Assembly: GCF_000518705.1 (NCBI RefSeq)
Contig: NZ_KI912482.1
Span: 1 to 64,000 of the forward strand
Source: Shewanella colwelliana ATCC 39565
GTDB lineage: Bacteria; Pseudomonadota; Gammaproteobacteria; Enterobacterales; Shewanellaceae
DNA length: 64,000 nucleotides
Reading direction: 5' to 3'
Part shown: one piece after another, positions 26,908 to 36,135 of the stretch
How the letters are laid out: the number at the start of each line of letters is the position of its first letter
How positions within the stretch are numbered: position 1 is the first letter of the stretch
Position numbers and translations under genes: made by a program
The notes under the pieces: model-generated
Seen by the model: the letters and a program-made list of their open reading frames with translations, nothing else
What the model was told of the DNA's origin: nothing
Database searches by the model: none

Positions 26908-27819
26908 ATGAAATATTCACTTAAGCAAATTATCGTTTTTGACGCGGTAGCCAGCTTAGAAAGTGTTAGCGCTGCAGCCAGAAAGTTATCGATGACCCAA
27001 TCTGCGGTCAGTATGTCTCTAGGACAACTGGAAAACCTGCTTGGCCGCCCGCTCTTTATCCGTCAAGGGAATCGCCTCACGTTAAGTCATTGGGGAAATT
27101 GGCTGAGACCAAAAGCAAGGCGCCTACTTCAGGATGCGCAACAGATCGAACTAGGGCTTCATGAACAGCATCTTATCAGTGGCAGATTTAGGGTGTGTTC
27201 TAGCCAAACAGCTGCAGAACACCTACTGCCAGCGCTTATCAGTAAAATCGATACTGACTTTCCCGAATTACGCATAGAGGTCACAGTAGAGAATACCGAA
27301 AACGTGATCGAGGGCCTACTTAACTATGAGTATGACTTTGGTATCATCGAAGGTAGAAATGATGATAGTCGACTTTATCAAGAACAGTGGATAGACGACC
27401 ACTTAGTGATTATTGCCTCTCCTCATCATCCTTATGCACGTTACGATACAACTAGCCTATCTCAGTTGGAGCAGGCCAAATGGGTGTTGCGAGAACAAGG
27501 TGCTGGTACGCGACGCATCTTTGAAGGGGCAATACATGGCGTGATTGAAAAACTCAATGTCTGGAAAGAGTATGAACATGTCTCTTTGCTTAAAGCACTG
27601 GTTAAAAATGGGGTCTACCTCAGCAGCCTGCCCTACTTAGATGTTGAAAAAGAGGTGGCTTCGGGCGAGCTGGTAATACTGGAAACACCGCAGCTCAATA
27701 TGCAGCGTCACCCCTCATTTGTTTGGCGTAATGATTCGGGTGAAAACCCATTAAGAGATTGCTTTATTACCGAAGCGCGCCGATTGAGCAAACATCGGCA
27801 ACTACACAAGCAAAATTGA
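26908..27819 (+). CDS. LysR family transcriptional regulator
   Basis: This is a 303-residue LysR regulator. The winged helix-turn-helix is at about 5-62 (SLESVSAAARKLSMTQSAVSMSLGQLENLLGRPLFIRQGNRLTLS region) and a periplasmic-binding-like effector domain at about 90-290. It resembles the YeiE/CysB-side branch of the family. It is transcribed away from the YfcC-type carrier gene, as LysR regulators often are from their target. The effector is unknown. Confidence 0.88.
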   Translation: MKYSLKQIIVFDAVASLESVSAAARKLSMTQSAVSMSLGQLENLLGRPLFIRQGNRLTLSHWGNWLRPKARRLLQDAQQIELGLHEQHLISGRFRVCSSQTAAEHLLPALISKIDTDFPELRIEVTVENTENVIEGLLNYEYDFGIIEGRNDDSRLYQEQWIDDHLVIIASPHHPYARYDTTSLSQLEQAKWVLREQGAGTRRIFEGAIHGVIEKLNVWKEYEHVSLLKALVKNGVYLSSLPYLDVEKEVASGELVILETPQLNMQRHPSFVWRNDSGENPLRDCFITEARRLSKHRQLHKQN

Positions 27820-27821
27820 TC

Positions 27822-27854
27822 AATAAAAATGGGGCTAATAGCCCCATTTTTATT
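27822..27854. terminator. Bidirectional terminator
   Basis: AATAAAAATGGGGCT, AAT loop, AGCCCCATTTTTATT, between the LysR gene and the convergent FocA-CBS gene. The U-tracts are good on both strands. Confidence 0.9.
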
Positions 27855-27868
27855 TGCTTGTATTGTGA

Positions 27869-29344
27869 TTAACTATAAACCTGTGACACTTTTAAGGCTA
27901 TCATCTCTCTGGTAATCACCCCCACAAGCTTACCCTGTTCAACCACTGGAAAGCTGCTTGGCTTATTGGCATGCGCAAGTCTTAAACGCTCTTCGTAACT
28001 AGCGAAAGTTGTCCCCATCAATATGCCCGTGTCACTCACAGGGAACAGTTTCTCTCTGTCTACGACCATTAACTCAATAAGCTGCGCCACTGAATCATTC
28101 AAAGAAACCGTCATCACCCTTGTTTGCATTAAATCCGCCACCTTGTAACTAATGCCACGCACGTACTCCTCAGACCAAAGACTACGCAGCAAGTCTTGTT
28201 GTGACACATAACCCACCAGTTGTTGTCGACTATCAACCACCGCCGCGCCGCGCTGCTCAGCATTAGACAAACACTTAAGTCCTTCATAAACTGATAAATC
28301 AGGTGTTAAGGTAAAAGGTGTGGTATCCATCAGCTCGCTGACGGTAAGTTTTTGAATTGATTTTGGCATTGAAGTATCTCCAGCAAGATTGATGTGATGT
28401 TTAGGATTCGATATTGGTAAGCATTGTGCTAAAGGAATAGGCGCCAATTGCAGCGCAGTTTGATGTTTGGGTTGTTGTTCTATCATCCAATAGCCTAAAC
28501 CGACAAATAGGCCACCGCCGACGATGTTCCCAAGCGTCACAGGAATAAGGTTATTAATAATGAAATGGTAAAAGGTGAGATCCGCAAACTGACTCTGGGC
28601 AACGCCCAGCTGTGCAAAATAGTCAGCAGAACCAAAGTTGGCGATGATGATCCCCAGTGGCACCATAAATAGGTTGGCAATGCTGTGCTCAAAACCGCTA
28701 CTAACAAACATCGCCACGGGTAGCATCAGTAAAATGGCCTTAGTCAACGCATCTTTGCTAGCAAAGGTCATCCAAACCCCGAGGCAAACCAACATGTTGC
28801 ACAATATCCCTAGGGAAAAGGCTTGCCCCCATCCATGGTGTAACTTGTGTTGGGCGATGTGCAAGGCATTTAGCCCCCACAGCCCGCCATCTAACTCATA
28901 CATACGTGCACTAAAGATAAGCAGTAACATTAGTAAGGCACCGAGCAGGTTACCCAAGTAAACACGTAACCAGCAAACAAGCAGCGAACGTGTGCTTACC
29001 AGCTTTTGAGCCCATGCCACGCTGCTTAGTACTGTACTGGTAAAAAGCTCACCGCCGCAGATAACGACCAACATTAAGCCTAGGCTAAATGCTAGCCCCC
29101 CCGCTAGACGCACCAAGCCCCAAGGCCCCTCGCCTGCACCCGTTGTTACCGTAATATAAAAAACAAATGCAAGCGCAATGAATGCCCCAGCAAAAGTTGC
29201 TAAACCAAAGGATTGCCAAGGGGATTTAGTGATCTTCAATTGCCCATATTGCTCAGCCTGGCTAAACAAACTTTGCTGACGTAACGCTGTTCCCCCCTTT
29301 TGTACGACATGACGATGGGGTAGATTAATCCCTGACAATGCCAT
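27869..29344 (-). CDS. focA: Formate/nitrite channel (FocA-type) fused to CBS domains
   Basis: Residues about 35-290 form the six-helix FNT channel core, including GGELFTS, the NLLGALL helix and the FEHSIANLFMVPLG motif whose His220 matches the conserved central His of formate channels. A 40-residue linker leads to a C-terminal CBS region (about 333-488): SELMDTTPFTLTPDLSVYEGL, ADLMQTRVMTVSLNDSV, and a further CBS-like piece ending GKLVGVITREMIAL. Typical FocA ends near residue 285, so the tail of about 160 residues is extra. CBS pairs usually bind adenine nucleotides, which would couple formate flow to energy state. AAGGAG precedes the ATG. The gene faces away from the DUF3360 and pfl genes. 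Confidence 0.88.
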   Translation of the reverse strand: MALSGINLPHRHVVQKGGTALRQQSLFSQAEQYGQLKITKSPWQSFGLATFAGAFIALAFVFYITVTTGAGEGPWGLVRLAGGLAFSLGLMLVVICGGELFTSTVLSSVAWAQKLVSTRSLLVCWLRVYLGNLLGALLMLLLIFSARMYELDGGLWGLNALHIAQHKLHHGWGQAFSLGILCNMLVCLGVWMTFASKDALTKAILLMLPVAMFVSSGFEHSIANLFMVPLGIIIANFGSADYFAQLGVAQSQFADLTFYHFIINNLIPVTLGNIVGGGLFVGLGYWMIEQQPKHQTALQLAPIPLAQCLPISNPKHHINLAGDTSMPKSIQKLTVSELMDTTPFTLTPDLSVYEGLKCLSNAEQRGAAVVDSRQQLVGYVSQQDLLRSLWSEEYVRGISYKVADLMQTRVMTVSLNDSVAQLIELMVVDREKLFPVSDTGILMGTTFASYEERLRLAHANKPSSFPVVEQGKLVGVITREMIALKVSQVYS

Positions 29345-30277
29345 GAATGGCTCTCCTTCCTGTGATGATTGCGTCGATTAATGCGTTAGTTGGCATACCT
29401 ATCTCCTAATATGAAGCTCGCTAAAGTTATTGGCTTAATTGCCTTGGCTCTCAAAACATTAACGACAAAAAGTCACAAATAAAATTGGGTAATAGTGATA
29501 GGAGCCATCAATATATTTGATAAGGAAAGGGTTTTGCTATCAACATGTAAAATAAAATTGTTTTATTAAATATCAGTAAGTTAGTAACCTTTTCAAACGA
29601 GTGCTATAGATATTTAGTTGGTGTCCTATAGTCGCGTTAGCAACTTTGACTAAAAGGGAGATGGGTAATAAACAGCAGGCTTACCACTATGCGCTGCGCT
29701 ATAAATTTACTTGATATGCTGCAAGAGAGCGTCAATAACACTGCAGGTTTAATTGTTTAGCTATAAACTTAATTTGCATTAAGCGGATGCTAAACATGAC
29801 CGACAACACACTTTGGCGAGATTACGTGACACAGCCACCCTGATAAATGTGAGTACGTTGCATCAGTTCATAAAAACAGTGCCACAAGCCTCTTGGCTCG
29901 CAAAATAGCGATTAAAGGAGAGCTAGTGACAAACGCAATATATATGCCTAATGTAAATTTAATTTGAAGATTGGCTCACAAGTTGTTAACTAGATCTCAA
30001 TTTGCTGAATCCTCCCCTTCAAGAATATTGATACTTAATGCCACACCCTGCTCGCTGTGTTAATATTTATGAGGTAAATTGGTCTGACCAATTTTAACAA
30101 GTGTTAGGGACACAACTGCTCAAGCCGAATAGGGACCTTATCTAATCGGACTGCGCAGATAAGTAGACTAAATCGCATCAACCAAACACGGTTAAGGCTT
30201 AGTTTAACTTCAAGGAATTAATTGCAGTCATCATCATGTAGATGAGTCACTATGTTCTTCTCGGAGAATGAGAAATT
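29345..30277. other. 933-bp divergent regulatory region at the fermentation locus
   Basis: I see no gene here. A perfect PdhR-type operator lies at 30076-30094. TTGATATGCTGCAA near 29711 matches the FNR consensus except for two positions in the right arm, and may be an FNR site. Both flanking genes start outward from here. The unusual length leaves room for several promoters or a small RNA, but no intrinsic terminator is visible. Confidence 0.4.
30076..30094. promoter_or_regulatory. PdhR-type operator upstream of the DUF3360 gene
   Basis: AAATTGGTCTGACCAATTT has perfect 8-bp arms around CTG and matches the E. coli PdhR consensus AATTGGT-N3-ACCAATT exactly. It lies 184 bp before the DUF3360 gene start. 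PdhR is released by pyruvate. Confidence 0.8.
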
Positions 30278-31810
30278 ATGTCAGAAACAGTCAAACACGA
30301 AGAAACGGAAGCCTCTGGGCAGTCTTATCAAGAGCTTCATCGTCCCGCCTCAGAGTTTAATACTCGAGAAGAATATTTAGATCATGAACTTAAGATCATG
30401 AAGCCTAGGCGCTGGGGACTGAACTTGCCAGGTAGAGATTTTCGCTTTGAATGGGAAGACCTAGTTCCTGCTATCGCAGGTACCATAGGTATTACCGTGA
30501 TGTATTCAGCAGTGATGGCGGCATGGGCTTCTGGCCTAACAGAACGCTGGGACCACATTAACTTAGGGGCTGAATTTGCCATCCAAGTGGTACGGGTTGA
30601 GATGCTTATTCCTGCGCTACTTTTCTGTATTATCAGCTCTGGATTTATCAACCCTCGAGCCAACTTGGGTGGTAACCACGGACCTATGATTCCGCTGATC
30701 GGTGCCATCGCACTGGCAGGGGCACATCCGTTAGCATTAGCAATTTTGTTGGGGGTTTTTGGTCTTATCTTAAGCTACTTTAAGGGGGGCTCGCGACTGG
30801 TTAACCTCACCTCCAGTGGGGTTGCAGGGGGCTTACTGGTGTTCTTAGGCTTTATGGGCGCTAAGAGCCAAATCACGTCTCTGTTTGATTGGTCTGCGAG
30901 TTTACAGGACAAACATTCACTTGATTACAGTCTTGGGTACGTTGCCTTTTTCATCCTGCTCGCAAACGTTGTACTCTATGCGTTCTTGGCGAAAATCGGT
31001 AAGCGCTGGTTAGCGATTCCACTGTGTTCTATTTCGGCAATTGTCTTAGCGTTTGCACTTGGTGCGGGACTTGACCTTCAGTTTGTCACCGAGCCTGGCA
31101 TCCCAAATCTTAACCCTATGTATTGGTGGGGATCGACCGAATATGGTTGGCAGCTTGGCCTACCTAACTTCGAACACTTCGTTGCCTCGTTACCATTTGC
31201 TATCTTGGCTGTGGCCATGTGGTCACCAGACTTTTTAGGGCATCGTATTTTTCAAGAGCTAAACTATCCAAAAGGTTCTGAAAAAGTATTGATGGATGTC
31301 GATGACACCATGACCACCTGTTCGCTACGTCAAATTGTCGGTACAGCGGTTGGTGGGGGTAACATCACCTCATCATGGGGAACCTACATGATCCCAGCGG
31401 CCATCGCTAAACGCCCAATTCCTGCAGGTGCCATCCTTTTAGGCGCACTATGTATTATTGTTGCTATCGTTGGTTACCCTATGGATGTGACCGTATGGCG
31501 TCCGGTAATGTCTATCGCGCTGCTTGTTGGTGTTTTCTTGCCATTACTTGAAGCGGGTATGCAGATGGTTAAAGACACCCAAAGCAGCCAAGCAGCTGGT
31601 ATCTGTATCTTCGCATCGTTTGTGGCTAACCCTGTATTAGCGTGGGCATTAACCATGTTCTTAGATAACAATGGTCTTATAGGTGATAAAGAGCGTGCTA
31701 AAAACCTTAGCGTTGCCGATCGCCTCGTGATCCCCGGCCTTGCTTTTGTTATCTGCCTGGCTGCCATGTTAGCCGTTGGCATGATCCAGGGCATACCACC
31801 ACTGCTTTAA
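30278..31810 (+). CDS. DUF3360 family membrane transporter
   Basis: This 510-residue protein has a polar N-terminus of about 60 residues (LKIMKPRRWGLNLPGRDFRFEWEDLVPA), then about twelve hydrophobic segments. It matches the DUF3360 family, distantly similar to the UraA/NCS2 and SLC26 transporter fold (VPAIAGTIGITVMYSAVMAAW, NLGGNHGPMIPLIGA, SSGVAGGLLVFLGFMGAKSQI). No substrate has been shown to my knowledge. Its position between focA and pflB, and the PdhR operator before it, argue for a role in pyruvate or fermentation-acid handling. Followed by its own terminator-like hairpin. Confidence 0.7.
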   Translation: MSETVKHEETEASGQSYQELHRPASEFNTREEYLDHELKIMKPRRWGLNLPGRDFRFEWEDLVPAIAGTIGITVMYSAVMAAWASGLTERWDHINLGAEFAIQVVRVEMLIPALLFCIISSGFINPRANLGGNHGPMIPLIGAIALAGAHPLALAILLGVFGLILSYFKGGSRLVNLTSSGVAGGLLVFLGFMGAKSQITSLFDWSASLQDKHSLDYSLGYVAFFILLANVVLYAFLAKIGKRWLAIPLCSISAIVLAFALGAGLDLQFVTEPGIPNLNPMYWWGSTEYGWQLGLPNFEHFVASLPFAILAVAMWSPDFLGHRIFQELNYPKGSEKVLMDVDDTMTTCSLRQIVGTAVGGGNITSSWGTYMIPAAIAKRPIPAGAILLGALCIIVAIVGYPMDVTVWRPVMSIALLVGVFLPLLEAGMQMVKDTQSSQAAGICIFASFVANPVLAWALTMFLDNNGLIGDKERAKNLSVADRLVIPGLAFVICLAAMLAVGMIQGIPPLL

Positions 31811-31825
31811 TCGCTTCCCCAGTAG

Positions 31826-31847
31826 GAAGAGAGCTGCGGCTCTCTTC
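31826..31847 (+). terminator. Hairpin after the DUF3360 gene
   Basis: GAAGAGAGC, TGCG loop, GCTCTCTTC followed by TTGCCTTTCTCTT, a pyrimidine-rich but imperfect U-tract. It lies 15 bp after the stop codon. Confidence 0.65.
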
Positions 31848-32132
31848 TTGCCTTTCTCTTCTATACTTATTATCAATTTTATTTATATCACTAAGGCGTG
31901 CCAACTTCGCCTCGTAATGAACGCCAACTGTCGTCCGGTGATGATTATCCTTATCACTCTCATTAGCGGCGGTATCGCCAATTGAATTTGCTAAATAACT
32001 GACATCAAGTTGAGATGCAAATAGAAAATGACGCCTAAAATGATACCTTGATAACAGTTTTGGCAATATGTCGTGTAAAAGCGACCTGATTCGGATGCAG
32101 GCTATAAGCAGATATGGTAATATCTTTACGGT

Positions 32133-32151
32133 AAATTGGTCTTACCAATTT
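32133..32151. promoter_or_regulatory. PdhR-type operator upstream of pflB
   Basis: AAATTGGTCTTACCAATTT has perfect 8-bp arms around CTT and matches the PdhR consensus. It lies 215 bp before the pflB start and is nearly identical to the site at 30076-30094. Confidence 0.8.
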
Positions 32152-32365
32152 GTTGGTCGGGAAAACTGAGATAGATTTAGCTTATCGACTAACAAAATTT
32201 GAATTTCATCGACACGTTAACGCGGTTCGATAACCCGTTCCCATCATCAGGGCTATACAGTGAGGGGAGCTTTACGACTTAGCTATTGGTGTATCGCTAT
32301 CATCGCTTGTATCAAGCCAACTAGATACCCAATAACCTTTATCTCAAACAGAAGGTATTAGTACG

Positions 32366-34648
32366 ATGACCGAAAAAACTGAACTGTTCACCAAAGCGTG
32401 GGAAGGTTTTACTCCTGGTGATTGGAAGTCTGAAGTGAATGTACGTGACTTCATTCAGGCAAACTACACGCCATATGAAGGCGATGAATCATTCCTTGCA
32501 GGCGCAACTGAAGCGACTGACACTTTATGGGATAAAGTGATGGAAGGGATCAAACAGGAAAACCGCACCCATGCGCCTGTTGATTTTGACACTGACAAAG
32601 TTTCTACCATTACCTCTCATGCTGCCGGCTACATCAATCAAGATTTAGAAACGATTGTTGGTCTACAAACTGATGCCCCACTTAAGCGCGCTATGCTGCC
32701 TAACGGTGGTATCCGCATGGTTGAAGGTTCTTGTGCCGCTTATGGTCGTGAGCTAGATGCCGACATCAAGTACGTTTATTCTGAGCTACGTAAAACACAC
32801 AACCAAGGTGTTTTCGATATCTATACCCCAGAAATCATGCGTTGCCGTAAATCAGGTGTCTTAACCGGTTTGCCAGATGCCTATGGCCGTGGTCGTATCA
32901 TCGGTGATTACCGTCGTATCGCGCTGTACGGTATCGACTACCTGATGCAAGATAAATTTGCTCAATTTGGTTCACTGCAAGCAAAATTCGAAGCGGGTGA
33001 AGATTTAAGCTACACCATGCAACTTCGTGAAGAGATTGCTGAGCAGCACAAAGCGCTGGGTCAAATGAAGCAGATGGCTGCAAGCTATGGCTTTGACATC
33101 TCAGGTCCAGCTACCAATGCTAAAGAAGCCATTCAATGGACTTACTTCGGTTACTTAGCCGCAGTCAAGAGCCAAAATGGCGCAGCAATGTCTCTAGGGC
33201 GTACCTCTAGCTTCCTTGACGTTTATATCGAACGTGATATCAAAGCAGGTGTACTAACAGAGCAGCAAGCACAAGAGATGGTTGACCATTTCGTCATGAA
33301 GCTACGTATGGTGCGTTTCCTGCGTACACCTGAATACGATGAGCTGTTCTCTGGCGACCCAATCTGGGCAACTGAATCTATCGCAGGTATGGGCCTTGAC
33401 GGTCGTACATTAGTAACCAAGTCTAGCTTCCGTTTCTTGCACACTCTGTACAACATGGGCCCAAGCCCAGAGCCAAACATCACCGTACTTTGGTCTGATA
33501 AGCTACCTATCGGCTTTAAAAAGTACTGCGCTAAAGTGTCAATTGACACTAGCTCAATCCAGTACGAAAACGATGACCTAATGCGTCCTGACTTCGAGTC
33601 TGACGATTATGCTATCGCCTGTTGTGTAAGCCCAATGGTTGTTGGTAAGCACATGCAATTCTTCGGCGCCCGTGCCAACCTTGCTAAAACCATGCTTTAC
33701 GCCATCAACGGTGGTATGGACGAAAAACTTAAGACCCAAATCGGTCCTAAGTTCGCACCAATCACTGACGAAGTGCTTAACTACGATGACGTTATGGGTC
33801 GTTTAGACACCATGATGGATTGGTTAGCCACACAATATGTGTCTGCGCTAAATGCTATCCACTTCATGCATGACAAGTACTCTTATGAAGCAGCTCTTAT
33901 GGCACTTCATGACAGAGATGTACGTCGTACTATGGCGTGCGGTATCGCTGGTCTTTCTATCGCTGCCGATTCATTGTCTGCAATCAAGTTTGCAAAAGTA
34001 AAACCTATCCGTGACGAGCATGGCATCGCTGTCGATTTCGACATTGAAGGTGACTACCCTAAATTTGGTAATAACGATGCACGCGTTGATGATTTAGCCA
34101 CAGAGCTAGTAGAACGTTTCATGGCTAAGATTCGTGACATGAAAATGTACCGTGATGCGATTCCAACTCAGTCAATTCTCACCATCACCTCTAACGTGGT
34201 TTATGGTAAGAAGACAGGCACAACACCTGATGGTCGCCCAGCTGGCGCACCGTTTGCCCCTGGTGCAAACCCAATGCATGGTCGTGATGAAAAAGGTGCT
34301 GTAGCATCGCTGACATCTGTTGCTAAACTTCCATTTGCTCATGCTCAAGATGGTATCTCTTATACCTTCTCTATCGTGCCCAATGCACTGGGTAAAGATG
34401 ATGATGGACGCCGTGCAAACCTTGCAGCCTTGATGGATGGCTATTTCGCACACAACGATTCACGCGAAGGTGGTCAACACCTTAACGTGAACGTGATGAA
34501 CCGCGAAATGTTGGAAGATGCAATTGTAAACCCTGATAAGTACCCACAATTAACGATCCGTGTTTCTGGTTATGCTGTGCGTTTTAACGCCCTGACACCA
34601 GAGCAACAGCAGGACGTTATTACACGTACTTTCACTCAAGGGATGTAA
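32366..34648 (+). CDS. pflB: Pyruvate formate-lyase
   Basis: PflB is the anaerobic glycyl-radical enzyme that turns pyruvate and CoA into formate and acetyl-CoA. The 760-residue sequence keeps the catalytic Cys419-Cys420 pair (AIACCVSPM) and the radical glycine in RVSGYAVRF (Gly735). Length is within one residue of E. coli PflB. Codon use looks highly biased toward preferred codons, consistent with strong expression. pflA follows after 102 bp. The PdhR operator upstream suggests pyruvate-responsive control. Confidence 0.99.
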   Translation: MTEKTELFTKAWEGFTPGDWKSEVNVRDFIQANYTPYEGDESFLAGATEATDTLWDKVMEGIKQENRTHAPVDFDTDKVSTITSHAAGYINQDLETIVGLQTDAPLKRAMLPNGGIRMVEGSCAAYGRELDADIKYVYSELRKTHNQGVFDIYTPEIMRCRKSGVLTGLPDAYGRGRIIGDYRRIALYGIDYLMQDKFAQFGSLQAKFEAGEDLSYTMQLREEIAEQHKALGQMKQMAASYGFDISGPATNAKEAIQWTYFGYLAAVKSQNGAAMSLGRTSSFLDVYIERDIKAGVLTEQQAQEMVDHFVMKLRMVRFLRTPEYDELFSGDPIWATESIAGMGLDGRTLVTKSSFRFLHTLYNMGPSPEPNITVLWSDKLPIGFKKYCAKVSIDTSSIQYENDDLMRPDFESDDYAIACCVSPMVVGKHMQFFGARANLAKTMLYAINGGMDEKLKTQIGPKFAPITDEVLNYDDVMGRLDTMMDWLATQYVSALNAIHFMHDKYSYEAALMALHDRDVRRTMACGIAGLSIAADSLSAIKFAKVKPIRDEHGIAVDFDIEGDYPKFGNNDARVDDLATELVERFMAKIRDMKMYRDAIPTQSILTITSNVVYGKKTGTTPDGRPAGAPFAPGANPMHGRDEKGAVASLTSVAKLPFAHAQDGISYTFSIVPNALGKDDDGRRANLAALMDGYFAHNDSREGGQHLNVNVMNREMLEDAIVNPDKYPQLTIRVSGYAVRFNALTPEQQQDVITRTFTQGM

Positions 34649-34750
34649 ATCTCCATATTCCCACGCTGAAACGGTAGATTTTTGGTGAATTTAAGCTAGG
34701 CTGTGCTCTAATTTAGTACAGCCTACTTTAATGAAGTAAACGGAGTCACA

Positions 34751-35491
34751 ATGGCAGTAAAAGGTCGGATTCATTCACTTGAGTCCTTTGGTACAGTCGA
34801 TGGTCCAGGCATCAGGTTTATCGCCTTTATGCAAGGCTGTCTAATGCGCTGCCAATATTGCCATAACCGTGATACGTGGGATCTTCACGAAGGTCGTGAA
34901 GTCGAGGTCGATGAGCTAATGGAACAGATCATTAGCTATCGCCCTTTTTTGGAGTCTAGCGGTGGTGGCGTAACCGCCAGTGGTGGTGAAGCTATTCTTC
35001 AAGCAGAGTTTGTCAGCGAACTATTTAAAGCCTGCAAAACCCAAGGTATTCATACCTGCTTAGACACTAACGGATTCGTTAGAAAATACACACCTGTTAT
35101 CGATGAACTGCTCGAGAATACCGACTTGGTACTACTTGATATCAAGCATATCGATGATGACAAACATATAGAATTAACCAAAGTCAGTAATCATCGCACA
35201 CTGCAATTTGCACAGTATCTGCAACAAAAACAACAAAAAACTTGGATACGCTATGTTGTAGTTGGAGGATTTACCGACGATATCGACTCAGCCAAAAAGC
35301 TCGCTGAGTTTATTAAGCCTATGAGCAATGTGGAAAAGGTTGAATTACTACCTTACCACGAACTGGGTAAGCATAAATGGGAAGCGATGGGAGAAGAGTA
35401 CGAGCTTAGTAACATCTCCCCGCCAAGCAGAGCAACCATGGACCAAATAAAACAGATCTTTTTAGAGGCGGGGATTAATGCCGTTTATTAG
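34751..35491 (+). CDS. pflA: Pyruvate formate-lyase activating enzyme
   Basis: PflA is a radical-SAM enzyme that places the glycyl radical on PflB. The 246-residue protein has the CxxxCxxC iron-sulfur motif at C30, C34 and C37 (CLMRCQYC), the SGGE motif (GGGVTASGGEAIL) and a typical length. CGGAG lies six bases before the ATG. It sits directly after pflB on the same strand and runs convergent to yfbV, with only 3 bp between stops. Confidence 0.98.
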   Translation: MAVKGRIHSLESFGTVDGPGIRFIAFMQGCLMRCQYCHNRDTWDLHEGREVEVDELMEQIISYRPFLESSGGGVTASGGEAILQAEFVSELFKACKTQGIHTCLDTNGFVRKYTPVIDELLENTDLVLLDIKHIDDDKHIELTKVSNHRTLQFAQYLQQKQQKTWIRYVVVGGFTDDIDSAKKLAEFIKPMSNVEKVELLPYHELGKHKWEAMGEEYELSNISPPSRATMDQIKQIFLEAGINAVY

Positions 35492-35494
35492 CGG

Positions 35495-35947
35495 CTAAAG
35501 CTCTTCCCAATAGCTAGTGTCGAGACGTTCAAAGGCGACTTTTAATATGATGGCCATATCTCGATAGCAAGCATTAGCCCCCAAGGGGGCACAAGCGACA
35601 CCCATACCTTGCAGTTTGTTGGATAGCGCATTACACCAATCAAACAGGGTTAACGGCAAAGGGTGCTGCGCTCGCCAGCCGAGCCAAAGTAAGCCTTGAA
35701 TAGGCAAACTGAGAAAAAATAGTGCGATAGTGATCGCTTGGGGAAGGAACGCCCAGCCATAAAGATACACTTGGCTAGCCCCAGCAAACAGCGCCAAAAC
35801 AGGCATTAACTTAATGGCCAGCATGGTTGCCCGCACGACACGATATTCTGGAAAGTAAAAACTAAGTTGTTTGACCATAGGCCAAGTCTTCATATAACGA
35901 CGACCCTCACCTAAGGTTTTTAACACTTTAATGGTCAATGATGACAC
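35495..35947 (-). CDS. yfbV: UPF0208/YfbV family membrane protein
   Basis: The 150-residue protein has two membrane segments (about 42-65 and 70-90) and the family signature pieces KTWP near residue 20, LSLPIQGLLWLGWRA and a final CYRDMAIILKVAFERLD. In E. coli, yfbV lies beside ackA as here; YfbV is linked to limiting the Ter macrodomain insulation, mechanism unclear. The start is GTG with a weak ribosome-binding site. It ends 3 bp from pflA in a tail-to-tail arrangement. Confidence 0.9.
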   Translation of the reverse strand: MSSLTIKVLKTLGEGRRYMKTWPMVKQLSFYFPEYRVVRATMLAIKLMPVLALFAGASQVYLYGWAFLPQAITIALFFLSLPIQGLLWLGWRAQHPLPLTLFDWCNALSNKLQGMGVACAPLGANACYRDMAIILKVAFERLDTSYWEEL

Positions 35948-36135
35948 CTAACTTTTGAAACACTGACTTTAACATAGCACAAGCACAGCAAGAGCCCCAA
36001 GCACTCTGCGTGCACAGAAGACAGTTTTCAACGCCTTTATTCGGGCACATAACGTGGTTTTCAACTTAACTGGTTGAGGCCATTTTAATTTCGGTGAACG
36101 CAACAGATTCACTAACTTTGCAAAAGGTTTTAAAC

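Larger units (their letters stand above)
31811..32365. other. Regulatory region before pflB
   Basis: The 555-bp region contains the hairpin GAAGAGAGC/GCTCTCTTC (31826-31847) after the DUF3360 stop, and the PdhR-type operator at 32133-32151, 215 bp before pflB. The minus-strand 105-codon frame crossing 31811-32066 overlaps the end of the DUF3360 gene and lacks a recognisable domain. The ribosome-binding site AGAAGG precedes pflB. Confidence 0.5.

Noticed and set aside
29460..29530. ATCAA-N5-TTGAT in the focA upstream region as an FNR site
   Set aside because: The half-sites are in the reverse order to the FNR consensus TTGAT-N4-ATCAA, and the spacing differs.
31749..32066. 105-codon minus-strand frame over the pflB upstream region
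   Set aside because: It runs into the end of the DUF3360 gene in antisense and shows no recognisable domain, although the composition looks slightly protein-like.
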